Origin: Triatoma infestans | Taxonomy: Eukaryota; Arthropoda; Insecta; Hemiptera; Reduviidae | Assembly: GCA_011037195.1 (NCBI GenBank) | Contig: JAAEAF010003357.1 | Location: forward strand, 62,001 to 126,000 | Direction: 5' to 3' | DNA length: 64,000 bases | In this document: in pieces, positions 1 through 10,837 of the stretch | Layout of the letters: each line of letters starts with the position of its first letter | Numbering within the stretch: position 1 is the stretch's first letter | Translations under genes and position numbers: made by a program | The notes under the pieces: generated by a model | What the model saw: only the letters and a program-made list of their open reading frames with translations | The model's database searches: none | What the model was told of the DNA's origin: nothing

Positions 1-330
1 GTCTGACTGTATGTGTGTGTGTGTGTGTGTGTTTTTGAACAAAAATTGCTCAAAAACGGAAAAAGGCAGGAAGTTCAAACTTTATATTCCCTTCAGTACC
101 GAATCTAGCAATACGGTTTTAGTCTAAATCTATCAACCGGAAATGCGATTTTATTGACTTTTTTATAGTTTTCCGCGATTTGCTCGACAATAACTCCAAC
201 GATTTTCTTTAAACTTCATATACTAAGTATACACATAAATGCCTATCACTTTTATTTCAAACATTTTCCCAGGAAAATTGATTTTTCATTGTTCTAGGGG
301 GGAGATGGCCACAGCAAGCTTTCTTTAAAG

Positions 331-1217
331 CAGTGCTCCGCAACCTTATCTTACCCACGGCACAACAATTTCTTCCCCAAATTCCATGGCACACAAAGTA
401 AATATGTATCTATACAGAACAGTAAATATGTATCTATACAGAACAGTAAACATGTATCTATACAGAACAGTAAACATGTATCTATACAGAACAGTAAACA
501 TGTATCTATACAGAACAGTAAATATGTATCTATACAGAACAGTAAATATGTATCTATACAGAACAGTAAATGTATCTATACAGTATCTATACAGAACAGA
601 TGCATAAACATTTCATAATTTTTTCTATTTGATACAAATACATACACAACTTAAGAACTATACTTATATAACGTAATGTAGCCCTTTTGAATTACCCCTG
701 AGCTTGTTTCAATGAACACAAATGGCTCGATATTTGAAAGCCAACGCGAAGTTCTTGATCAAGACCTTTTCAGCAAGACAGTTTCATTTTTAATTAACAC
801 TAGAGTTGAAAAACTTTGTTCAAATAAATATATCGTTGAAAATGAGAGTAGAATTGAAATAACGTGGTCTGAAATCCGGGATAATTTCCTAACCGAAATC
901 CAGAAAGCATCCCGTCGATACTCAATTCAATAATTCCTCTCGAATTTGCAGAGAAAGTGCATCAGCAGAATTTATAGCATTGGTTGCAAAAGGATTTCGA
1001 ATCCAATCGTGTAGATCCGGATTAACTGAATAAAAATAGTGGTCAAATTTATTCACCACTTTTGGTATTATTTATTTATTATACACGACGGGCCACATGC
1101 GGCGCGTGGCTAGCCACCCCTGCGTTGTACCTACTATTATGCTATGGGCGCGGCAGCACACATAGCATTGGCACATGGCACACTGGTGTGTCTTGGCACA
1201 CCGGTTGCGGAGCACTG
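331..1217. mobile_element. Non-autonomous hAT DNA transposon with 8-bp target duplication
   Basis: The element starts CAGTGCTCCGCAACC (331-345) and ends with the exact complement GGTTGCGGAGCACTG (1203-1217), giving 15-bp terminal inverted repeats. It is flanked by CTTTAAAG (323-330) and CTTTATAG (1218-1225), an 8-bp target duplication with one mismatch. TIRs beginning CAG/CA and 8-bp duplications are hAT hallmarks, and the duplication fits the nnnTAnnn preference known for Buster-type hATs. Empty versions of the site exist in other family A copies of this window. A 73-codon open frame (712-933) lies inside, but I cannot assign it to a transposase. At 887 bp the element is too short to be autonomous. 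Confidence 0.88.
398..599 (+). repeat. 24-bp minisatellite inside the hAT element
   Basis: Seven complete 24-bp units begin at 398 (gtaaatatgtatctatacag plus aaca), with an incomplete and rearranged unit at 566-599. Units differ mainly by a T/C at the sixth base of the unit (aaatatg or aaacatg). Because 24 is a multiple of three, the array reads as a repeated VNMYLYRT octapeptide in one frame. There is no sign that this is a protein. The array starts about 65 bp inside the left TIR. Confidence 0.97.
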
Positions 1218-1425
1218 CTTTATAGTACCACTTCGTACGATGTATATTTCTACCAACAACACAATATGAAGTTACAATAAGTGAACTGGATAAGTATACT
1301 AGTTTTTTGAATTTTCTTTTTAATGGCTACATCGATTTCCTTTAAACTTGGAATGCTCACTGTACAGATGATATTGACCTAACAATTTTAATTGAAACAT
1401 ATTTGTGAAAAAATTGACTTTGTGA

Positions 1426-1989
1426 CCTAACTATGCATTAACTTTCATATGTTATATAGGTTTGTTCGATGTTATTGGCGCTGGTCTTCTGCGCTTAATC
1501 ACTTTAACTATTTATTTACCTTGGATAGATACATATACCCCAACCACCTCGGTATTTATGTAGTGTTTAAGGCAAAAATATTGAAGTTAAAGATATTGTT
1601 TTCAATTAATAATTATTGTGTTTACGGACAACACTTACACTGATTTCCTCTGACACCCACACATTACACATAGGGCCTGCCGGGGTGGTAATGATGTGTA
1701 TAACTGGTTGGTCTCAGCGAACCTACAGACAAACTGTAGCTTACCACTACACACACATACACACAAATAATTACACACTGCTTATTGATAACTACATTCT
1801 GTGAACAAATAAATACTAACTCCTAAGGGAATTACAATAGATCTTTTAGGATTTGGTTTTATAGCCACTCCCTCTACAAACACATCCAACGACACACATG
1901 ACTTGATGGATTCCGGGGAAAGCTGTAAAGTTAAGCACTTTCAGTACTAAATACGGTTCTATTACTTACTGAATATTAAGTATACATTA
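1426..1989. other. No gene recognised
   Basis: AT-rich sequence with short open frames only and no domain, splice-bounded exon or repeat boundary that I can support. Confidence 0.5.
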
Positions 1990-2215
1990 AATGCAATGCT
2001 AGAATTCAAAGTTCGAAGAAATACGTTAAACCGGAAGTGCAACTAAACGGAATAGATTTCTGAATTTTTGGGAATTTTCTCCTAAACGGTTCCAAGATTT
2101 TCTTTAAACGAATGCTAACTGTGCGCACATTTATCACTTTCATATGAAACACTTTTCCGGAGGGTTATGGCAACAATACTGATTCTAGGAGGGTTATGGC
2201 AGCACTTATGAAGTA
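1990..2215 (-). repeat. Family A copy, reverse, partial
   Basis: Carries 'accggaagtgcaac' (near 2030), 'ctcctaaacggttccaagattttctttaaac' related sequence (2090-2120) and the following 'tatcactttcatatgaaacacttttccgg' type block. The microsatellite end is missing. Confidence 0.7.
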
Positions 2216-2615
2216 AGTCTTAACTTTAACTGCGCCTACAAGTACTGCTGGAGGCTGACGGAGAACGCAGACGAAGAATGTAGTCACATTCATTTAGTTC
2301 CCCCCGCCCAAGTAAACAATAAATATCGCAGATTATTTTCGCCCCAACAACATTTAAAAACATTTCGCCTGCACATTAAGCATAATGAATATAATAATTA
2401 TTAAAACAATACAAAAAGAAGGCCCCGGGCGCCAATGGCCATAGATGCTGACTGACGCACCTTTTTTTTTTTTGTTTATTTAGAAATTTACATCTGTATT
2501 ACATATATACAATGAGTAAATAGGATGTTGAATAATGAAACTGTAGGCTGTAAGAAGGCAGGAGGAGAGAAACTACCCAGCGGTAGCACTCTCTACGGGA
2601 TACCATTAGCACTGA

Positions 2616-5287
2616 TCAGTCCCGAAGGAAATCTCGAGGCCACTGGCGATTCAAACGGCAAGGTGGATTGTCAGGGATGGTAGTGGAGGCTAGAGATTGT
2701 ACAAGTGGATTAGAGCAAAAGGCGAGAGTAGTATGCAGTTTATGATATTTTGTCTTGGCAAAGTTGTTGTACGAAAGGGATGTTGAGGTCATTATGGAGC
2801 GTAAGGTTTGAGACGTAGAAAGGAGCATCAACTATCTGTCGAAGTAGCTTAGATTGGAATGTCTGAATGGTACGTAAGTTTGTAGGTTTAGCTGAACCCC
2901 ACAATTCAAGTCCGTAAGTCCAAATTGGTTTGATTATAGAAATATATATCAGTCTTTTGAGTTCTGTAGGTAATTTGGATCGTCTTCCGATAAGTCTGTA
3001 AAGAAGTTTGGCCCTTTTAGTCAGTGCTTGTCTTTTAAGTCTTGTGTGCGGGTTCCACGTGAGTCTTTTGTCAATGAAGAGCCCAAGGTAGCGCACCAGA
3101 TCTGTTACAGGGAGAGGATTGTGATTGAAGAAGACTGGAGGACAGGAACCCCGCCGGAGAGTAAATGTGGCATGTTGGCATTTTTGTGGGTTCATTTTAA
3201 TTCGCCACTTTTTTGCCCATGATTCTATTGTATTTAAATGTGTCTGTAAATTGTGTGAAGCTGATGTGATGTCTGCACTTGTTGCGAGTATGGCTGTGTC
3301 GTCTGCATATGTACAAAGTAGTGTGGATGGATTTGTAGGTATGTCTGATGTGTACACTGTGTAAAGGACGGGACCAAGTATACTCCCCTGCGGCACCCCT
3401 GCCCCCACTGATGAAAAGGAAGAGACTGCTGTGCCACGACTGACCTGAAAGAACCTTTCTGATAGATAGGAACGCAGGATGAGGAAATAGGTAGAGGGAA
3501 GACATTTTTTCAGTTTGTACAATAAACCAGGATGCCACACGCGATCATAAGCCTGGGTCTTTTTGATCGCGTGTGGCATCCTGCTTTTGAAAAATACTGC
3601 TTTCTCTCCAAGGCTGAAGCGATCTCATCTACTACACTGTGGCACTGTTGAATTGTGCTATGCTTCCTTCTGAAGCCAAACTGGTGGTTAGGCACAACTC
3701 CAAGCTCCGCAAATATGGGGCTGATGCGCTTTAGAAGTAGTTTCTCAAGAACTTTCCCTAATGTCGGAAGTAAGCTGATAGGTCTATAGGAGGAAGGAAG
3801 ATGTTTCCCAGGTTTCGGGATCATTCGCACCACGGAATACTTCCACAATATTGGAAAGTATGTAGTACGAAAAACAGAGTTGCATATATAGGTTAGGTAG
3901 ATAAGAGCTTTTCTAGGAAGATGATGAAGAATTTCAGAGGTTATGAGGTCATAGCCGGGAGATTTTCTAGAAGGTAGAGATTTGATGACGTACTTAATGT
4001 CTGAGGGAGTAAATGCTTTAGGCGGTAGTGAGACAGGAAGATGTACCTCTAGTTTGGTTGTACTTCTGACGTGTGTAAATCATCTGTCATATCTGGGTGA
4101 GGTGTAAAGACGTTTGTCAAGTGTTGAGTAAAAAGAGTGGCTGCGTCCTCGTCTGATCTCGCCCACGTGCCGTCATCTCGTCTAAGAGGTGAAGATATGT
4201 ATTTATGTGCTAGCAGTCGGCGTGTAGCTGTCCATAGAGATTTTCGATCTGTGGTCAGTTTTGAAATATAGTCATCATATTTCTGAGTTCTCAGTGTTTG
4301 TAAACTCCGTTTCAATTGCCTTGTAGTTCTGGTATAAGTTGTTTTGTCACTAGGGTAACGTGTCCGTTGCCAGGTCGCTCGAGCTCTCCTTTTAAGTTGT
4401 ACTGTCTAGTGTACGTCTTTCGGTTTAAGTGAGTAATTGATTCCCAGATAGAAGTCTGAATTGATTTAGTCAAAGTATGTACTGCTTCGTGTTTTTAAGG
4501 AAAGGGACAAGTTGAGTTTACGTTTTAGTACAGTCTGGAAAAGGTCCCAGTCAATTGGTACAGTAATTAGAAGGGAAGTAACTTAGGTGTCGCAGTAAGA
4601 ACTAAAAGTACAGGGCTGTGGTCTGAAGAGAGATCTGTAAGTGTATAGACATCCGTATAATTCGTAAAAGTCCGGGAAGTAACGAAAAAATCTAGAATGT
4701 CAGGCAATTTAGAGAGGGCTGTCGGCCAGTAAGTTGGTTGGTCAGGAGATAGCACTTGGTAATTAGAGTCAGTAAGAACGTTGAATAGTCTCCGTCCTCT
4801 AGGGTTAGCTGTGCGTCAACCCCACTGCGGATGCTTGGCGTTGTAGTCCCCTCCTGCCACAAATCTGGGCCCCAGTTTGTGAAAAAATGCACTGAATTCT
4901 TGAGAAGAGATGGCTTTATTAGGAGGGCAGTACACTGCAGCCACGTTCAGTGAGAATGGATGGCATGACAGGGTCACTGCTACGGACTGAAGAGAATCGG
5001 TCTGTTCTATTAAGTAATGATGATGAATTAATGAGGAGCGGATGAGAATGGCAGCGCCACCATGGGCTGTGTCGTCCGGGTGGTCTGCTCTGTAAGTGGT
5101 GTAGTCGGTTATGTTACAGTACGATCGATCGTCCAGTGAAGTGTGTTTCTGTTATTAGCGCAACGTCAATTCGTTTCTCATGCAAGAAAATATCTAGTTC
5201 GTCTCTGTGGGTATTCAGCCCGTTTGCGTTCCAGAGAAGGACTGCAAGTGAATGAGGAAGACTGTTAAGTGAAGAGCGTGAGTTCAT
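2616..5287 (-). pseudogene. Jockey ORF2: AP-like endonuclease and reverse transcriptase, frame-broken
   Basis: ORF2 would nick target DNA and reverse-transcribe the element RNA at the nick. The likely start is the ATG ending at 5287, close behind ORF1. Endonuclease motifs follow: LLWNANGLNTHRDEL shortly after the start, TETHFT, GGDYNAKH (near 4850) and SSDHSPVLL (near 4610). The RT region holds YRPISLLPTLGKVLEKLLL (near 3780), HQFGFRRKHST, motif A AYDRVW, GVPQGS, the catalytic YADDTA (near 3270) and YLGLFIDKRLTW. The C-terminal tail resumes in another frame near 2750-2616. Frame breaks are visible near 5125 (a GATC duplication), 4815, 3530-3583 and 2750. About 890 codons overall, normal for Jockey ORF2. 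Confidence 0.92.
3528..3583. repeat. Perfect 20-bp inverted repeat at RT motif A
   Basis: CAGGATGCCACACGCGATCA (3528-3547) is the exact complement of 3564-3583, with a 16-bp spacer. The right arm, read on the minus strand, encodes the AYDRVWHP stretch of RT motif A. The left arm is extra, inverted sequence and breaks the reading frame. Confidence 0.95.
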
Positions 5288-5395
5288 TTTGTAAGTCTAG
5301 GAATGAGATCTGTTACAAGTGTTGTAAGAAGACTGATAAGTGGATTGATGAGTGATTTGAATTCAGAGATGAAAGAAGTCATCATTGTAGTCATG

Positions 5396-6383
5396 TCAGT
5401 AGAGATAGGTTGGAATGGGTTGGTGACCCCGAGACCCCAGCGGAACGATGCCAGTAACTGGTAGATGGCTGAGATGGTGGCTGCTGCTGTGGATTCTCCT
5501 TCTGTGGTAGAGGAGGAAAGTCTGTCGGTTTGGGCAGAGGCATTTCTTCATTCCTTGGACGTGGTTGAGAACTGCGGCCATTTGGTGTGCCTGTTTTCCT
5601 ACGAAGGCGTTGTAACTCTTTATGAATTTCACAGCCCTTATAAGTAGCGGGAAGTCCTTCCTGGCAAAGTGCACAAGTTGCAGGGATGTCTCTAGGCTTT
5701 GTGCATTCAGTGGATAAATGATATCCAGCACACTTTACACATCTTGGCCTATGGTTACAGTACGTTTTGCTGTGGCCATACTGCTGGCATCGCTTACACT
5801 GGATAAGCTCTGCTGTTTGTATGGTTCCTCTACCTTGACCCTTGTATACACTACCGCTTTAATATTAAAAATATCTTTGTTGTTCTCTTGAGGTTCAAGG
5901 TTGACGAAGAATAGAGGCAGTGGCACCTTTGTAGCTGGATGTTTTACATTTGTCACCTTTCTGAACTTGTGGCCATTTTTTTCTAGATCTTCTTGTATGG
6001 CCTCCGCGGGTATGGTGTGGTGTAGAAACAAGCCTTACCTTGTTTCATCTGATAAGTGTGGTACTGAGCTTGATTTTCCTGTAGATATTTTATTGCTTTT
6101 CTGTAGCCATCCACAGTTTTAGTAGACAGCATTACGTTATCTCTCGTGATTTGCAGTCAAAGGTCGAGGCTCCAAGTAGTTGCGTTAATGCTCTGCAAAA
6201 CAGTAGGTAGTTATTTACTTTTGAAATGAAAATTGGAGGAGGTTTTGGTGACTTGCTAGGTAATGGATTCTCTTGAGGCGTTTCTTGCTCATCGTTAAGG
6301 CTTAACGGCGCAAAAGGATTTGGGGTACAAAAATTTGGCGAGGTATTAGTCGGACATGTCAAGGGAGATGCTCTTGATATCAA
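5396..6383 (-). pseudogene. Jockey ORF1: gag-like nucleic-acid-binding protein, frame-broken
   Basis: ORF1 proteins coat the element RNA. The frame open from 6383 gives a proline-rich N-terminal part. After a frame change near 6145 a segment with KTVDGYRKAIKYLQ follows, then another change near 6030 gives IPAEAIQEDLEKNGHKFRK, typical of the conserved gag domain that precedes the knuckles in Jockey elements. One more one-base slip near 5816 leads to the zinc knuckles: CKRCQQYGHSKTYC (CX2CX4HX4C), CVKCAGYHLSTEC (CX2CX3HX4C) and a third CALC...GCEIH. A proline/glutamine-rich tail ends near 5396. At least three frameshifts show that this copy is dead. Confidence 0.9.
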
Positions 6384-6981
6384 AGGTGTAATGTCTCTAG
6401 CGGATCCACTTAAGGATTGTAGAGACTGTGTGCGTATCAGATTACTACTTTTTTGACTAATAGATTTTTTGCACTTCTTTGGAGGTGTTTAACTTTATTT
6501 TTTTAGTAAGTAATTCTGAATTACCCGCACTACGCGGCCGTTTTGCAGTTTTATTTGTGGTGTAATTATTTAATGCATTACTATTATTATTATTATTAAA
6601 AAACACATTATTTTATTTTATTTATTGTCCCTGCTTGAATCATATGTTGGATCAACAATGCCTGCTGGATCGGACTGTTGCTCCTTGTGAGCCATGTGGC
6701 TACTTTTGGAACTAGGTGTCCTGTTAAAGTTAATAGTTATAAATTAAAACAAAACTTACCTGACCTAGAAAATTTAAAGTTCGAAAAAATAAAATATTTA
6801 CAATATTGTCCTTTTCAGTACATTTTCAATGTCAATTAACAAAACTATAAAAAACACTTTTAAAATTCACAGTTACAACAAAAACAGTTCACATTATTTC
6901 ACATAATAAGCTTAACGTTTACAGACAAAAGTAGCATAAACTGTCCCGTATAATGGTGAACTAGCTGATCTGACGCACCTT

Positions 6982-7609
6982 AAATTAAAATATAAAAAAA
7001 AATTTTTGGGTGTATGGTGTATAGACAGACACCCACCATTTCCGACCTTAACCCTCCTTGCCGGTCCGACTGCTAAATTCTAGATTGCATTACAATGGTG
7101 GGGCAAACATTAAATACCACTAACCGTGCCGGTGTTAATATTATTACCATCAAGAGGGTGGAGGGGAGGTTTGTTAGTCGGTTGAGAGTGTATGTATACA
7201 AAACCACTTCTACATACATGTAATGCTGGTAAGTAGCAGAGAGCCCTCTGTTATGCTGGCGGTGAAACCATATCAACCTTAAACCTCTCATACCCAGTCC
7301 TTCGCTATGACCACAATGCTTATAATTATCATTTTGATTACAATGGTCTAAGTTGCCATGGTGACAATGGAAATCATTGAATCACATTAAGGTGGTCTGT
7401 GCTCGGTGTATAGTGGGGATACCCGTACCCATTCACATGACCATTGTATGCCCTTGTGATAAGAAGAGTGAGCAGTGAGTGAGAGAGGGCCACCAATTAG
7501 AATTCATTAAAATATAAATAAAATTCAAATTTTGCATAATTAAAGCTTCTAAATTAAATCTATTGTTTTCAATCTTTTTTCCTTTCTCTGCCTACTGGTG
7601 GTAAGGTGA
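6982..7609. other. No gene recognised
   Basis: Right flank of the LINE. Short open frames only; nothing supported. Confidence 0.5.
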
Positions 7610-8231
7610 AATATATGAAATGGAGTTTACACCGAAAATACACTTGTTGAGATCTCCAGGATACGAAATAATGGTTTTTACAAATTGTTGTCTAGGTGTG
7701 TGTGTGAAGAGAGCGCGTCAGGAAAACTGGGTCATCACAACAGAACAACCAAAAATTACAGGATGTTCAAACACGATAAATTTTCGAAACTGCATTTTCA
7801 CCAGAAATACATGTTTCGAGATCCCGTGAAAAAAAAAGTTTTTAGCGCATGGTCTATATGTGTAGTCATGTAGGTATGTATGTTTGTGTGTTTGTGTGAA
7901 TATGTGTTATCAAAATCGATCATAAATCAAAAATCGCAGGAAGCTCAAACATGGTATTCCGCTAGATATTGCCACCGCATTAATACGAAGCGTTCGGGCA
8001 CAATCTATTAACCGGAAGTGCGATGATTTTAGTGAACATTTTAGTATGACATTAGTGAAAGATATTTTTTTCAAATTTTCGTAACCTTCTCGGCCAACGA
8101 TTTTCTTGAAACTTCGTATATTATCTACACACACAAATATCTACCACTTGTACGTGAAACATTTACCCATGTAAATTGTTTCTTTTGTTTCATGGTTCAA
8201 AGGGAAAGTAGCCTTATGCTTTCCTTTAAAG
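7610..8231 (-). repeat. Family A copy, reverse, nearly complete
   Basis: Two successive 'ttttcaccagaaatacatgtttcgagatccc'-type end modules (near 7620 and 7795), a degenerate GT-rich tract (7855-7905), 'aaaaatcgcaggaagctcaaac' (7928-7950), 'aaccggaagtgcgat' (near 8010) and 'ccaacgattttcttgaaact' (near 8095) follow in family order. The copy is cut at 8231 by a hAT end. Confidence 0.85.
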
Positions 8232-9260
8232 CAAGGGTTTCCAATCTTTTTTTTCTTGTGAACCTTCTGAGTCTTAACTTTAAATATGTGAATCCCCATA
8301 TATGTACTTGTATATCCTAAATATGTAGTATGTACTTAATATTCCTAAATGAAATATTTGTTGTATGTTATTAAAAGGTAATAATAATTAAACAATTCCA
8401 ATATAATATAAAAAATGTAAATTACAAATATTGAAAATTTTAACTGATAAAACTAAAACATATTTTTACTAACTGAAATTGTTAAAAAACAAATTAAATA
8501 TTCTATTTCAAAGAACATGTACAAATTTATTCCTAAGGCTATTATTAAATAGGATCCCATTAAATAGGTGGTCCCTATTCAAGAAATCCTCTTTTTACTA
8601 TATCAAGTCGATTACGAATTTTTGTTAACAATTGTGTCACACAACTAAAGCAACATTCCACAAAAAATAAGTTGATGGGAAAACCATGACATACATTTTA
8701 GATTTCTCCCATAAAAGTGGATATTTACATGCAATGACACTATTCTTCCATACATCATGCTTTCTTTTTCTGAATAGACTTCGGACTGACCTCTTCAGAC
8801 CCCCAGTTCAACAAGTTCCTCTTGTAACTCAATTTCAACATCAGCAACATTTATATCAAATGGAACCCAATCTGGGATATGCTCTAGTAGATTCTTGAAC
8901 CGATCTTTCATATCTTCATATTTTTTTTTTAAATGATCAATCTACACAACACAATCAGCATTTTTTAACTCACTGCTTACTGGGGCAACTTTGGAAACTG
9001 GTCAAACGCACGGCATAAGATGTTAAGACTGTCAAATTTGAGTTTTCCTAGGAATGCATTGATGGCTTCTTTGCCACTCGTAGATATTAAATCACAATTA
9101 TGTCCTTGTAGCAGCTTATTAAGAATTTCTTGACTTTACTATGGCATTAGTTTATTTTATTTTCGAATTTTCTTAAAACGTCTACATTTGCTTTCTTGTT
9201 GTGCAGATAAAAAAGATCACTTAACTTGAAACACTTTTTCCAAAAGAAATGTTTTTAGAT
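8232..9260 (-). mobile_element. Decayed hAT transposon (Buster/ZBED-like), second copy
   Basis: The left end CAAGGGTTTCCAATC directly follows CTTTAAAG (8224-8231), the octamer also used by the hAT at 331. The interior minus strand holds a dead transposase. No matching right TIR or target duplication was found, so the right boundary is only where transposase-like sequence fades. Confidence 0.72.
8570..9130 (-). pseudogene. hAT transposase remnant, C-terminal dimerisation region
   Basis: Read on the minus strand, 8921-8830 gives FKNLLEHIPDWVPFDINV and then EIELQEELVEL. After a frame change, 8735-8575 gives KYPLLWEKSK, FPSTYFVE and VTQLLTKIRNRLDI. The order 'IP.WV...P.D', 'LQEEL.EL', 'FPS.Y.VE..FS.VT.LL.K.RNRL.I' is the C-terminal part of hAT transposases of the Buster/ZBED5/SCAND3 type. 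Further upstream, GKEAINAFLGKL and FDQFPKL are weaker remnants (near 9080-8990). Stops and frameshifts are frequent. Confidence 0.85.
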
Positions 9261-9264
9261 AGTT

Positions 9265-10837
9265 TGTGGCAGCTGCCAGTCACTTTAAATTTGCAAAAGT
9301 TTGGGTGACTGGAGCTGAAATCATGCTTTTCTATCTCAGATTGTGTAATTTCGGTGCCAACTCAATTTCTAAAACGTGACTTAATCGCAATATTTCCTCT
9401 TACAAGGAGAAAATAGAAAGAGAAAACAAATATTCTTTCGCAAAACTAAGCTAATTTGTAAAATAAGTGAAGCGACCTCAGGATGTATATTTTTAATTTC
9501 CATGATTGTTAATGAATTTTGGTTGTTATAGCTGGAAAAGAATTGATTAATCCGCAAAAGCGAAATATTATTGAAGTAAGCTGGGAGAGAAAGAAATAAA
9601 TAATAATTAAAATGTTGCCTGGAAAAGCCGGCTTTTACCCACACTTAGGATGGAACAGGAATAAATATCATTTACTTCAAGTAGAAGCAATCACTAATCG
9701 AAATACAGTATTGGGTGAGGCAAGGAAATTAGAGAAAACGAGAGAAAGAGGCCAGCAGACTACGATTGGAGGGGTGACAGAGTTTCCTTGAGGTCTACAA
9801 CTAAGAAACAGAGATAACAGGCTCGTAAAGGCAGAGTGGGAGAGGGAGAGAGACTCAGACTCAATGGATGAACGGGAGGGGTGTAGAGAACGCGGATTCT
9901 CTACTTGAAAGCGACTTAAGTCCTCTCCTACCACCTCCAGCAAACCCATTTTCTTCTTCTCCTCATTGCCGGAGGCCTTAAAACTCTTTGCCAAAACGCT
10001 TTCCACCGTTTAAAGATTATCTCAATCCAGTACCCGCTCGCCTTGTTCCACAATCCACCCAATCTGTAGAGCTCCTTTTAACAGTTCTCTTGTTGTGGCT
10101 TCGAGTGGCTTTCATCCACCAGAGGAAGAAAGAGAGAAAGAGAAAAACTTTCCACCACTATATCAAACTTCACATTATTTCTGGTCTTAACAAACTTTTC
10201 CTGGGAGCAGAGACGGACGTGATCATCGCCAAAGAGAGTTAAAGTGGGTGACAAAACCTCCACTATGTTTTGATAAGTTATTATAAAAGAAAAATGAAGA
10301 CAACATAAACCGCTGCCGACGTTAAAAAAAATCGATAAGAATTTTTTTTAACCGAATATTTCTTGATCTAAAAATTTTTTTTCAATTTTCCTCAACGTAG
10401 TCCATTTGATATTTTTTTATTGATTTATTTTTTAGCTTCGTGGATGGTAAATAGGATAAAACATGAATCGGTGGCACAAAATTACGAATTTCATCCAAGA
10501 ATAACCACATCACATGAAGAATGAATGACCTTCATAAAAGTCGAACGCATTCTTTTATTGAAAACGCTAACATTTTATTGAAACTAGCAAACATGGTACA
10601 AAACACATACGTAATTGTAAGCGATTCGTCGACTTTTAGTCGTAATTAAAAAGATATAGATTTCCCAATCATCTCAGTTCACAAACTCTGAAAACTCAAT
10701 ATGCGCTAGATTTCTCTTTTGTATATTACCTCATTGCAGTATGATAAAGTTTGAGATCTTGTCAGATTTTCGAGCCCAAGTTTTCATAGGCAATTCACAT
10801 TTTGAGTTTCCTTTACAGACGAAAATATGTTCAAATT
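9265..10837. other. No gene recognised
   Basis: Contains overlapping short frames (minus 9677-10006, plus 9988-10242) in a locally less AT-rich patch. The predicted peptides are serine/leucine-rich with no domain, and I do not call them genes. Confidence 0.45.

Larger units (their letters stand above)
1..1425 (-). repeat. Family A copy, reverse orientation, split by a hAT insertion
   Basis: This is a reverse-oriented copy of the composite repeat. It begins with the GT tract (11-31), followed by the complement of the 'cacttccggttga' block (near 135-155) and the 'ccaacgattttctttaaactt' type block (near 197-217). The copy stops at 330, where a hAT element begins, and resumes at 1218 with 'taccacttcgtac'. 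It ends with a second 'tttaaacttggaatgctcac' block (near 1340). Uninterrupted copies near 27070 and 47985 run straight through this junction. Family assignment comes from comparing copies within the window; the family itself is not recognised. Confidence 0.8.
2452..6981 (-). mobile_element. Full-length, decayed Jockey-clade non-LTR retrotransposon
   Basis: The element runs on the minus strand from about 6969 (5' end) to a poly(A) tail seen as a T run at 2461-2473. CTGACGCACCTT occurs at 2452-2463 and again at 6970-6981, a 12-bp target duplication, so the copy is not 5'-truncated. Order on the minus strand is an AT-rich 5' leader (about 6970-6400), ORF1 gag-like (about 6383-5396), ORF2 (endonuclease, reverse transcriptase, C-terminal region; about 5287-2616), a short 3' UTR and the tail. 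This two-ORF layout and the gag type are those of Jockey elements of arthropods. Several frameshifts in both ORFs make it non-functional. Confidence 0.93.

Noticed and set aside
386..607. Open frame encoding seven VNMYLYRT repeats
   Set aside because: It is a translation of the 24-bp minisatellite inside a non-autonomous transposon; no start context or conserved flank supports a protein.
9677..10242. Two overlapping antiparallel frames of about 100 codons
   Set aside because: Low-complexity serine/leucine composition on one side and basic simple sequence on the other, with no family resemblance or exon signals.
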